NCBI RefSeq assembly: GCF_003576595.1
Contig: NZ_NQOU01000004.1
Location: forward strand, 124,001-188,000
Length of the DNA stretch: 64,000 nucleotides
Origin: Neopusillimonas maritima
GTDB taxonomy: Bacteria > Pseudomonadota > Gammaproteobacteria > Burkholderiales > Burkholderiaceae_B
Reading direction: 5' to 3'
The translations under genes were made by a program, and so were the position numbers. Numbering within the stretch: the first letter of the stretch is position 1; every line of letters begins with the position of its first letter. The notes beneath the pieces are model-generated. The model searched no databases. It had not been told where the DNA came from and saw nothing but the letters and a program-made list of their open reading frames with translations. Positions 53,357 to 61,568 of this stretch are shown one piece after another.

Positions 53357-54787
53357 TCAACATGCCTCAGTGACAAACTTGGTAACAACGTAGCCATCGA
53401 AAGTTTCTGTCCCACCTTCGCTACCAATGCCACTATCTTTGACGCCGCCCAAAGGTGTTTCTGCCAACGCTATACCAAAGTGATTAACGTTGACCATGCC
53501 CGCCTCAAGGTTTGTCGACATAAAACTGGCTCGTTTTAAAGATTTTGTGAAAACGTATGACGCCAAACCATACGGAAGGCTATTTGCTCGCCTGAGCACG
53601 TCGTCAATCGTGTCAAAATGCGTAATCGGAACAACGGGGCCAAATGGTTCATTGACCATAATGTCAGCATCATCACTTACATCAGCTAAAACCGTAGGGC
53701 TGAAAAAATAGCCTTTCTCAAAATTTGCGGGCTGAGCTGCGACAACCTGTGCACCACGTTTTGTCGCGTCGTCGACCAAATGCTGCATTGCTTCGACACG
53801 ACGCCGATGCGCCAACGGCCCCATCTTTGTGGCTGGGTCCAGTCCATCACCAACGCGCAAATCCGCTATTGCACTGCAAAATTTATCAATAAAACTTTGA
53901 TAAACCGGCTTTTGAATGTAAAAACGACTAGGCGCAATACATACTTGACCAGCATTTCGCATTTTCAAACTCACCAACAGTGCAACTGCAGCGTCAATAT
54001 CTGCATCGTCGAATACGACAACCGGTGAATGACCTCCCAACTCCATGGTGATCCGTTTCATGTGTGCACCGGCCAACGACGCCAAGTGTTTACCCACAGG
54101 AACCGACCCAGTGAACGAAACCTTCCGAACGATTGGCGAAGTAAGCAAATGCTGTGACACTTCCGGTGGGTTACCCCACACAATATTGAGACAACCTGGC
54201 GGCAGGCCAGCATCTTCAAATATCTGCGCAAGCGCAACAACCGCACTAGGCGCATCTTCCGGCCCTTTTAGAACCAGAGTGCAACCTGCCCCCAAGGCAG
54301 CAACCATTTTGCGTATCGCTTGGTTGTAGGGAAAGTTCCATGGAGTGAAAGCAACACAAACCCCTACGGGCTCTTTCGTCACGAACTGCCTGACCCCCTC
54401 AACCCTTGGCGGAATAGTGCGCCCATATATCCGCCGGCATTCCTCAGCATGCCATTCAGCTTGTTCTGCACAGTTCAAAATCTCTATCCGTGCTTCTGCC
54501 AAAGGCTTACCCATATCAAGGGTTATATTGCGCGCTATTTCATCGACCCGTTCACGTGTTAATTCGGCCACCTTGCGCAATATTTTTGACCGCTCGAGAG
54601 GAGAGGAACGACGCCACGACTGATATGCCTTATGTGCTGCACCAAGTGCCAAATCCAGATCCTTAGCCGTCGCCGTTGGCAACTTTCCGATCACCTCCTC
54701 AGTAGCCGGATTCACGACGTCCAGGCAATCCCTTTGATCAGCACCAATAAAATGGCCATCGATATACAACGAAAGTTCTGTGTACAT
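53357..54787 (-). CDS. NAD(P)-dependent aldehyde dehydrogenase
   Basis: A 476-residue ALDH-superfamily enzyme resembling succinate-semialdehyde and aromatic aldehyde dehydrogenases. FTPWNFPYNQA is the cofactor site, Glu in TMELGGHSP the general base, and Cys in GQVCIAPSRF the nucleophile. In this operon it lies between an SDR and tphA2, so oxidation of a para-formylbenzoate-type aldehyde to the dicarboxylate is a reasonable hypothesis. The stop is 23 bp before the tphA2 start in transcription order. Confidence 0.9.
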   Translation of the reverse strand: MYTELSLYIDGHFIGADQRDCLDVVNPATEEVIGKLPTATAKDLDLALGAAHKAYQSWRRSSPLERSKILRKVAELTRERVDEIARNITLDMGKPLAEARIEILNCAEQAEWHAEECRRIYGRTIPPRVEGVRQFVTKEPVGVCVAFTPWNFPYNQAIRKMVAALGAGCTLVLKGPEDAPSAVVALAQIFEDAGLPPGCLNIVWGNPPEVSQHLLTSPIVRKVSFTGSVPVGKHLASLAGAHMKRITMELGGHSPVVVFDDADIDAAVALLVSLKMRNAGQVCIAPSRFYIQKPVYQSFIDKFCSAIADLRVGDGLDPATKMGPLAHRRRVEAMQHLVDDATKRGAQVVAAQPANFEKGYFFSPTVLADVSDDADIMVNEPFGPVVPITHFDTIDDVLRRANSLPYGLASYVFTKSLKRASFMSTNLEAGMVNVNHFGIALAETPLGGVKDSGIGSEGGTETFDGYVVTKFVTEAC

Positions 54788-54802
54788 ATTTAATCCCTGG
54801 TT

Positions 54803-55558
54803 TTAAAGGAACACAGAGCCACCGTCGACTGCCAAAGTCTGTCCGGTAATGAATCCAGCGGCATCCGAGATCAGGAAGTTGAGTGCGCCCGTCAAGTCCT
54901 CAGGAACTTGATCTCGTTGAATCGAACGCGAAAGCTTGCGCGTTACGTCACCCATTTGCGAATGCAGGTCGTTTTTCAACACACCATCAGACAGCGTAAA
55001 ACCTGGCGCAATTGCATTGACAGTAATACCTGCACCACCCAGCTCGCGGGCCAGCGAACGGGTAAAGGCAATGACCGCACCCTTGCTCGCAACATAATGC
55101 GACATATTAGGAGGCCCTTTAATGGGGACAGTGGACGCAATATTAACGATCCTCCCCCAACTGTTCTCACGCATGGATGGAGCCACTGCTTTAGCGCATA
55201 TGAACGGACCCAGAGTATTGACCTCCATCACCCTCATCCATTCCTCATTTGAGATCTCCTCGAATGGACGCAAGGTCAAATTGGTAAAGAGCCCTGCATT
55301 GTTTACTAACGCATCGATTCGCCCGAATTTCACCAACGACTGCTTAACCATATTGTTAACATCATCGCTATTGACAACATCGACCTTTACACCAAGCGCA
55401 TCGCTGCCCTGATCAATAAGACTGTTTGCCGCCTCTTCACTTCCGTTCAAGTCTGCAATAACGATCTTGTGGCCCTCTGACGACAAACTTTGCGCGAATT
55501 TGAACCCAATACCACTTGCACCGCCCGTAACAATCACTACTTTTGAACTTTCTTTCAT
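54803..55558 (-). CDS. Short-chain dehydrogenase/reductase (SDR)
   Basis: A 251-residue classical SDR. The TGGASGIGFKFAQSL cofactor turn is at residue 11, an acidic residue at the end of strand 2 (VIADLNG) favours NAD(H), NNAGLF follows, and the YVASKGA active-site Tyr/Lys is near residue 158. Its position between ferredoxin/P450 and the aldehyde dehydrogenase suggests it oxidises a benzylic alcohol, such as 4-(hydroxymethyl)benzoate, to the aldehyde. That is inference. Confidence 0.9.
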   Translation of the reverse strand: MKESSKVVIVTGGASGIGFKFAQSLSSEGHKIVIADLNGSEEAANSLIDQGSDALGVKVDVVNSDDVNNMVKQSLVKFGRIDALVNNAGLFTNLTLRPFEEISNEEWMRVMEVNTLGPFICAKAVAPSMRENSWGRIVNIASTVPIKGPPNMSHYVASKGAVIAFTRSLARELGGAGITVNAIAPGFTLSDGVLKNDLHSQMGDVTRKLSRSIQRDQVPEDLTGALNFLISDAAGFITGQTLAVDGGSVFL

Positions 55559-55594
55559 TTTCTTAACTCAAATTAATGCTCTTTGATCGAATGG

Positions 55595-55918
55595 TTAAAC
55601 CTGATGAGACGGTATATGCACAACGAACTCATCTATATCGCCTGACATAACAAGTTGACAGGACAGACGACTAGTCTCTTTGCGCTCACTCGCGGCACTT
55701 TCGATCATTTCCACTTCAACATCCGCGATCGGCGGCACCAAATGTGTCGATGCCGGATCGACAAAAACGTGACAGGTCGCACACATTGCAGAGCCACCAC
55801 ACTCCGCCACAATGCCGTCAACTGAATTGGAAACTGCGGCTTGCATAACGGTGACCCCCGGTGCAACCTCAATAACGTCTCGGCTACCATCGGGTTGAAC
55901 ATAAGTTACTTTTGTCAT
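55595..55918 (-). CDS. [2Fe-2S] ferredoxin, P450 partner (second copy)
   Basis: A 107-residue ferredoxin with Cys ligands in ECGGSAMCATCHVFV and SRLSCQ. It has the same length and clear similarity to the ferredoxin at 17739. It lies 42 bp downstream of the second P450 gene. No reductase gene is nearby, so it probably accepts electrons from the reductase at 15935 or one encoded elsewhere. Confidence 0.93.
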   Translation of the reverse strand: MTKVTYVQPDGSRDVIEVAPGVTVMQAAVSNSVDGIVAECGGSAMCATCHVFVDPASTHLVPPIADVEVEMIESAASERKETSRLSCQLVMSGDIDEFVVHIPSHQV

Positions 55919-55960
55919 ATCTCTCTTCTTGCTGAATCAGTAATAAGAAATGGTGCTGCT

Positions 55961-57172
55961 CTATAGCGCTACTACACGTGCCGGGATTTGCTTGAATCCT
56001 CGGACGGTGTTGTTGTAATGTCGCACGGGTTCGCCCATCAGTTCGATTGAACGTACTTTTTTCGCGAACGCACGCAGAAGGATATCGCCCTCTAATCGCG
56101 CCATCATTTGGCCCGCACACCCATGGATACCAGTTCCAAACCCGATGTGACCCGTTGCTTTTCTTGACACATCGAACTTATCGGGGTCTGTCCAGCGCCG
56201 GGGATCCCTATTTGCAGAGCCAACAAACACGCAAATTTTCTGGTTCGCATCCATTTCTATGCCCGCCACCTCTACCGGCTTGGTGGTTGTCCGATAAAAT
56301 GAATGAAAAGTCGGCTCGAACCGAATGACTTCCTCAATCGCCTGCCGAGCCAACTGCGGGTTTTCTCTGAGAACTTCGTATTGGTCGGGATACTTGGCGA
56401 AACAAAGCATTGCATTGCAAAGCGTAAATACGGTGGTATCAAGCCCTGCAGAAAGCAGCGTGCGTACCAGCATTCCTGCTTCTTCATGGGTTATTTCTCC
56501 CGCATCCGCCGCTTTATAAAGGTCAGAACCCAAACCATTGGGAGTCAGATTTTCTCTTTGGCATACATTGTTGATCCACTTCACCGACTCTTCAGCTTTA
56601 GCCAAGCGAGAAGTGAAGCGCTCATTCATAGGGCCAAATCCGTTGAACACCATATCACCATAAGGCAGTAAATTCTCCCTTCCCTCGGCAGGTAATCCAA
56701 CCGCATCTGCAAATACTTTGAGCGGGTAAGCTTCACTAAAATCTTTTGCGGCGTCGAAATGTCCCATTTGAATAATCTTGTCTACCAAAGCGTCAGCTTC
56801 AGCCTCGAACGTTTCGCGCAATCTTCCAATCGACGCTGGCGATAATACTCTGGCCACAACCTTACGCGTTCTTGCGTGATGAGGTGGATCAGCCTCCAAG
56901 ATAATGCTCGGTTTGCGCCATGGCTTTTCAGTATTGAAGTTAGTTAGCCCCACCCCTGCGCCGGAGCAAAATGTATGCGCATCAGACAAGACTGCATGCA
57001 CCTCATCGTGTCGGCCTAGCGCATAAGCACCGTAGCGCTCCAGCAACACAACGGGCCCAGCTTCTCGAAGCTGCTCATAATAAGGATAAGGATCAATCAG
57101 AACCTCCTCCGCGTATGGATCAAAATCAGTAACGGGTACTGTATCCTTTGTAAAAGTGGCCAAACTAACCAT
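55961..57172 (-). CDS. Cytochrome P450, CYP199A-like (second copy)
   Basis: A 403-residue soluble P450. Haem Cys-352 is in FGTGIHGCAGQ, the I-helix motif is AGLDTT (residues 242-247), and ExxR is Glu-281/Arg-284. It resembles CYP199A enzymes and the first P450 of the window. Carboxylate-anchor positions are Arg-86 and Ser-89 in WRKPS and Arg-237, with Thr-238 replacing Ser, in LVRTLLS. It leads the operon that continues to ferredoxin, SDR, aldehyde dehydrogenase and tph genes; AGGAGGAGAC precedes the ATG. The context suggests methyl or ether oxidation of a para-substituted benzoate, giving a terephthalate precursor. Confidence 0.9.
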   Translation of the reverse strand: MVSLATFTKDTVPVTDFDPYAEEVLIDPYPYYEQLREAGPVVLLERYGAYALGRHDEVHAVLSDAHTFCSGAGVGLTNFNTEKPWRKPSIILEADPPHHARTRKVVARVLSPASIGRLRETFEAEADALVDKIIQMGHFDAAKDFSEAYPLKVFADAVGLPAEGRENLLPYGDMVFNGFGPMNERFTSRLAKAEESVKWINNVCQRENLTPNGLGSDLYKAADAGEITHEEAGMLVRTLLSAGLDTTVFTLCNAMLCFAKYPDQYEVLRENPQLARQAIEEVIRFEPTFHSFYRTTTKPVEVAGIEMDANQKICVFVGSANRDPRRWTDPDKFDVSRKATGHIGFGTGIHGCAGQMMARLEGDILLRAFAKKVRSIELMGEPVRHYNNTVRGFKQIPARVVAL

Positions 57173-57247
57173 GCGTTCGTCTCCTCCTAGCTGAATAACT
57201 TCCGCAGCACTTTGCGTTAAGCATTCGCACTACCATTGCCTATTTAT

Positions 57248-57307
57248 TGCGCACAAGTTTAGGGAAGGATATACTTGCCGTCAAAGAAATCGATCATTTT
57301 GTGCGCA
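57248..57307. promoter_or_regulatory. Divergent control region: P450-tph promoter flanked by inverted repeat
   Basis: On the minus strand, TTGACG (57279-57284), a 17-bp spacer and TAAACT (57256-57261) form a sigma70-like promoter pointing to the P450 gene. The 9-bp arms TGCGCACAA (57248-57256) and TTGTGCGCA (57299-57307) are perfect inverted copies on either side, 51 bp apart centre to centre, about five helical turns. This fits looping or paired binding by the divergent IclR regulator. Confidence 0.6.
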
Positions 57308-57327
57308 TAGCGAATAAAGGCGAGGAC

Positions 57328-58149
57328 GTGGCTAAGTCAACTCATCACAACGACGTAAACACCCAACAAGATACCCATCTCCCAAAAGACAGATCAAATG
57401 AAGATAAAGAGTACGTCGCCGGGCTCGAAAAAGGCCTTTCAATCATCGAGGCTTTCGGTATTAAAAACACGCCCCTTACGTTGAGTGAAGCTGCCGAGAT
57501 TACTGGCCATTCACGTGCCTCGGCCAGAAGGTCTCTATTAACCCTACAAAAATTAGGTTATGTGGAATGCGACGACAAGCTGTTCCGTCTTGCACCCCGG
57601 GTACTTAGGCTCGGCCATGCTTATTTAACATCAACCGCTTTAGCACGCACAATTCAGCCCACACTTGAAGCAATTAGCGAACGGACGAATGAGTCGAGCT
57701 CCTTTGCCGTTCTGGATGGTTCCGACGCCGTGTTCGTGGCAAGAGCAGCAACCCGCAGAAGCCTTTCAAACGGATTGGGACTTGGTTCGAGACTGCCTGC
57801 CTACTGTGCGGCAACTGGTAGGGTATTGCTAGCAGACCTTGACCCCGACGAAGCAAAAACCCGCCTCGAGCGAAAGCCTCGTCAGAAGCTCACGCCCAAT
57901 ACGCGCATCGACATCCCCACGTTAATGTCATACTTGAATGAAGTACGAAGAGTCGGCTACGCGATCAGTGATGAGGAACTGGAGCTGGGTGTCCGATCAC
58001 TTGCTGTACCGGTTAGAGACCAAAAAGGCCAAACCATTGGATCAATCAGCATCGTCAGCTCGACGTCAAGACGAAGCCTTGAGAACATGATCGAAAACCT
58101 GCTGCCCGAACTTGAAAGAGCACGGTGGATGGTTGCATCGTTGATCTAA
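57328..58149 (+). CDS. IclR family transcriptional regulator
   Basis: A regulator of about 273 residues. A winged helix-turn-helix (LSEAAEITGHSRASARRSLL) lies near residue 55 and an IclR effector domain follows (SFAVLDGSDAVFVARA, LPAYCAATGRVLLA, AISDEELELGVRSLAVPV). It resembles PcaU/PobR/PcaR-type regulators of aromatic pathways. The start is uncertain: GTG at 57328 has AAAGG 7 bp upstream and is used here; GTG 57301 and TTG 57247 lie in the promoter/repeat region. It is divergent from the P450-tph operon and probably controls it in response to terephthalate or an intermediate. Confidence 0.88.
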   Translation: MAKSTHHNDVNTQQDTHLPKDRSNEDKEYVAGLEKGLSIIEAFGIKNTPLTLSEAAEITGHSRASARRSLLTLQKLGYVECDDKLFRLAPRVLRLGHAYLTSTALARTIQPTLEAISERTNESSSFAVLDGSDAVFVARAATRRSLSNGLGLGSRLPAYCAATGRVLLADLDPDEAKTRLERKPRQKLTPNTRIDIPTLMSYLNEVRRVGYAISDEELELGVRSLAVPVRDQKGQTIGSISIVSSTSRRSLENMIENLLPELERARWMVASLI

Positions 58150-58157
58150 TAAGTATC

Positions 58158-58871
58158 TTACACACCAAGAAGGGTTTTAAGCCTGTCGGCGTCAGACAAT
58201 AACTCTGAACTTGAACCCTCAAAAACAATCATACCTTTGACCATAATCAGGTTTCGTGTACTGATTTCTGTAATCGCCTCAAAATTCTTGTCAACGATTA
58301 TCGTCGCGATACCAGACTCTCGAATAGCTGCTATGATCCGCCAAATTTCCTTGGCAATTAAGGGCGCCAATCCTTCAGTAGCTTCATCCAGAATTAACAA
58401 ATCCGGGTTAGTCATCAAGGCTCGCCCAATACTCAGCATTTGTTGCTCCCCCCCCGATAACTGAGCGCCACCATTACTCAGCCGCTCCCTTAATCGCGGA
58501 AAAGAGTCTAGAACCCTGTCATAAGTCCAGTCAAGACGCCCATCTGATCCCGGACGCGCTCCGAGCAATAGATTCTCTTTCACCGACAAGTTGGGAAAGA
58601 TACCACGCCCTTCAGGAACGTAGGCTATCCCCATGCATGCTACCTTATAGGTAGGCATACTCTTGCCTGACCTACCCTTAACAAAAACCTCTCCCTCCCG
58701 CGGCCGCACCACACCAACCAAACTTTTTATCAACGTGGATTTACCCATACCGTTGCGGCCCATCAGCCCAACGGTTTCACCACGCGAGATCGTGAAGTCT
58801 ATCCCGTGCAAAATATGGCTCTGGCCATAATATGAATGAATTCCATGAGCACTCACTAATGCTTCTGACAT
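58158..58871 (-). CDS. livF: Branched-chain-type ABC importer ATP-binding protein LivF (system 3)
   Basis: A 237-residue ATPase with Walker A GRNGMGKST, signature LSGGEQQM and Walker B LLILDEATEGLAP. A Lys (VDKNFEAI) stands near the H-loop, where the other LivF proteins here have Glu-Gln, an unusual substitution. It is convergent with the IclR gene (8-bp gap) and last in the third Liv operon. Confidence 0.92.
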   Translation of the reverse strand: MSEALVSAHGIHSYYGQSHILHGIDFTISRGETVGLMGRNGMGKSTLIKSLVGVVRPREGEVFVKGRSGKSMPTYKVACMGIAYVPEGRGIFPNLSVKENLLLGARPGSDGRLDWTYDRVLDSFPRLRERLSNGGAQLSGGEQQMLSIGRALMTNPDLLILDEATEGLAPLIAKEIWRIIAAIRESGIATIIVDKNFEAITEISTRNLIMVKGMIVFEGSSSELLSDADRLKTLLGV

Positions 58872-58884
58872 ATTGCATCAACCT

Positions 58885-59628
58885 TTAGTGTCCGAAATAA
58901 GCTTGCTGAACCTCGGCGCTGGCACGTACCCGATCGGGCGTGTCCGTCATCAGGACAGATCCATTTACCATCACCGTAATAATGTCTGCAATGGCAAATA
59001 CGGCATCCATATCATGCTCCACCAGCAAAATACCATGTGTCTTTACAAGCTTTTTAAGCAGATCGATCATTTGAAAAGACTCTTCCGAACCCATTCCTGC
59101 GAGCGGCTCATCGAGCAACAAAACGCTCGGTTGCGTCGCAAGAACAATCGCTAACTCAAGCTGCCTTTGCTCACCATGAGATAATGCACTGGCAACCCGG
59201 CTTTCATAACCCTCTAATCCTGTTTCCCAAATCGCTTTCTCAGCAAGATTCTTATAGGGCTCATAATTGCTCGCGCTAGAAAAAACGGCGCCTAAGCGGG
59301 GCTCACGAGATTGCGCGGCCAAACGACAATTCTCCAGCACCGTAAACGTCGGAAAGATATTGGTTTTCTGATAGCTGCGACCAATTCCCAGCAGAGAACG
59401 CTCATTTGGTTGCAAATGTGTCACATCGAGATTACCCAAAAACACCGAGCCACTTGAGCAGGTTAAGTCGCCGGACAACATATTGATCAGGGTCGATTTT
59501 CCAGCACCATTCGGGCCGAGAATCGCATGCGTTTTACCTTTATAAACAGACAACGACACATTGTCGTTCGCAACCAGACCCCCAAAATGCTTGGATACAT
59601 TTTCTGCTCTTAGCAACACATCGTTCAT
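58885..59628 (-). CDS. livG: Branched-chain-type ABC importer ATP-binding protein LivG (system 3)
   Basis: A 247-residue ATPase with Walker A GPNGAGKST, LivG-like signature LSHGEQRQLELA and Walker B VLLLDEPLAGMG, then VEHDMDAVF. It shares one base with livM. Composition is A+T-richer than the Liv genes of systems 1 and 2. Confidence 0.93.
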   Translation of the reverse strand: MNDVLLRAENVSKHFGGLVANDNVSLSVYKGKTHAILGPNGAGKSTLINMLSGDLTCSSGSVFLGNLDVTHLQPNERSLLGIGRSYQKTNIFPTFTVLENCRLAAQSREPRLGAVFSSASNYEPYKNLAEKAIWETGLEGYESRVASALSHGEQRQLELAIVLATQPSVLLLDEPLAGMGSEESFQMIDLLKKLVKTHGILLVEHDMDAVFAIADIITVMVNGSVLMTDTPDRVRASAEVQQAYFGH

Positions 59629-60593
59629 TACGCTTTCCCAACAAGTGCTTTAAACCGGCTGGGTAACGAAGCCAATCCACCCGGCAAGAACAAAACAAAT
59701 AATACAATCGTTATGCCAAGCCACAGTTGCCACCAATCGGTATATGTCATGAAAACGTCTTTAAGCAAAATGAAGGCGAACGCCCCCACTATGCCGCCAA
59801 CAAATTGACCCATACCACCAAATATCAACATAAGCAGGACATCTGCCGATTTATGCCAGGACAAAAGCTCCGGATTAACACCGTAACTTTGGGCAGCAAA
59901 CAAGTAACCAGCCAAAGAAGCAAAAACGCTTGCAATGACAAAAACAATCAACTTATAACGAAAAACAGGAAAACCAATTGACAGCATTCGATGCTCATTT
60001 ATTTTTATACCCTGCACCGCGCGCCCTAAAGGTGACCTCAAGAAAAACCACAATAAAACAACAGAGAAAAACAGCGCTGCCAAAATGAAGTAATACATGG
60101 TCAGAGGGTTTTCCAAATCCAGCAAAACCCAATTACCTATTTCCAACGTAGGCCGCGCATAGAGATTCAAACCATCCGTACTTCCACCAATGGCTGGAAC
60201 ATCATGCACAAGAAAATAAAACACTTGCGCAAATGCCAAAGTCACCATGATGAAATAAATGCCCTTGGTCCTTAAAACAAACAAGCCAACGATAAAGGAA
60301 AGTACTGCTGCGGCGATCAGCGCAACGGGCAACGTGATCCAAAAACTGTCGGTAACTTGATAATGAGTGGAAAGGAGCGCAAACGCATATGCGCCTACTC
60401 CAAACCATGCCGCATGCCCAAAGCTGATTAAACCCGCGTACCCCACCAGCAAATCCAGGCTGACTGCAAATAACGCTAGTATCACGATTCGGGACACCAT
60501 GTCATTGTAGAAATCAAACCCAAGCGTCGGGAACAACAATAAAGCGATAAACATCACCGCCAAAAGCACATATTTATTTTTGCTTTCTACCAT
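59628..60593 (-). CDS. livM: Branched-chain-type ABC importer permease LivM (system 3)
   Basis: A permease of about 321 residues with 8-10 hydrophobic segments and the LivM signature SLDLLVGYAGLISFGHAAWF near residue 45, plus IFGGMGQFVGGIVGA near residue 255. The start is placed at ATG 60593 (GGTGAG upstream); a GTG at 60602 overlapping the livH stop is the alternative. Confidence 0.91.
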   Translation of the reverse strand: MVESKNKYVLLAVMFIALLLFPTLGFDFYNDMVSRIVILALFAVSLDLLVGYAGLISFGHAAWFGVGAYAFALLSTHYQVTDSFWITLPVALIAAAVLSFIVGLFVLRTKGIYFIMVTLAFAQVFYFLVHDVPAIGGSTDGLNLYARPTLEIGNWVLLDLENPLTMYYFILAALFFSVVLLWFFLRSPLGRAVQGIKINEHRMLSIGFPVFRYKLIVFVIASVFASLAGYLFAAQSYGVNPELLSWHKSADVLLMLIFGGMGQFVGGIVGAFAFILLKDVFMTYTDWWQLWLGITIVLFVLFLPGGLASLPSRFKALVGKA

Positions 60594-60598
60594 CAGTC

Positions 60599-61468
60599 TC
60601 ACCGCTTAAAAATTCCGTCAGGTCGCCACAATAAAACCATGGCCATAATTATGTAGGTCAGCATCCCCGCTACACTCGGGAAAAACACGCTGCCAAAAGT
60701 GTCTGCAAATGCAATGACCATAGCCGCAAACAAGGCACCCCAAACAGAACCGATTCCCCCTATCACAACCACGACAAAACTTACAATCAACACTTCCATG
60801 CCCATCCCTGGCGCAACCGCCGAGGCCGGCGCGTTGATCATGCCCGCGAACGCGGCAAGCCCTACCCCGAGAGAAAACACGAGACGATTGACCATGCTGA
60901 TATTGACTCCCAGAACTTCAGCCATACCACTATTTGTCGCCCCCGCTCGAATCATCGACCCGATGCGCGTTCGGTTAATTAATATATACATACCAATGGC
61001 GACCAAAACGCACACCCCGGACATAAACAGGCGATAGAACGGGTAAGACATAATGTCTCCGAGCGGTATGGAGAAATTCAGCCAAGCGGGGACATCAATG
61101 GAGTGAACTTCGTCACCGACGAAAATGCTGCGCAGCTCTTCAAATATCAAAATCAAGCCATAGCTCAAGAGAACCTGCTCAAGGTGATCTCTTTTATAAA
61201 GGTGCTTAAATAATGCCCACTCCAGAAGGGCGCCAATGATGACGCTTAAAATTGCCCCCAATATTACTGCGACGAAAAAATTTCCTGTAAGGCCAGTTAT
61301 GGTGAACGCAAAATATGCACCCATCATATAGAAACTGCCATGCGCAATATTAATAACGCCCATCACACCAAATATAAGCGTAAGGCCACTTGCTATTAGA
61401 AACAAAAGCAATCCATACTGAATTGCGTTCAATGCCTGGATTAATAGTGACCCTAACAATATATCCAT
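60599..61468 (-). CDS. livH: Branched-chain-type ABC importer permease LivH (system 3)
   Basis: A 289-residue permease with the LivH signature INIAHGSFYMMGAYFA near residue 39 and VIGGIGSVWGALFAA near residue 235. It follows the receptor gene after a 100-bp gap and is coupled to livM. Confidence 0.92.
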   Translation of the reverse strand: MDILLGSLLIQALNAIQYGLLLFLIASGLTLIFGVMGVINIAHGSFYMMGAYFAFTITGLTGNFFVAVILGAILSVIIGALLEWALFKHLYKRDHLEQVLLSYGLILIFEELRSIFVGDEVHSIDVPAWLNFSIPLGDIMSYPFYRLFMSGVCVLVAIGMYILINRTRIGSMIRAGATNSGMAEVLGVNISMVNRLVFSLGVGLAAFAGMINAPASAVAPGMGMEVLIVSFVVVVIGGIGSVWGALFAAMVIAFADTFGSVFFPSVAGMLTYIIMAMVLLWRPDGIFKR

Positions 61469-61568
61469 AATAGATTCTTCGATTTTTAATCGGGTGTTTC
61501 AAGCAAACAAAAAGACAAACGACCGCCGTTTTAAGACGACCGCTTGTCAAGGAGTAGCCGTTAAGATG

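Noticed and set aside
61511-61548. Repeated ACGACCGC and GACAA/TTGTC arms between receptor and livH (system 3)
   Set aside because: The stem is interrupted by mismatches and lacks a T run; it could be a weak processing hairpin but is not convincing.
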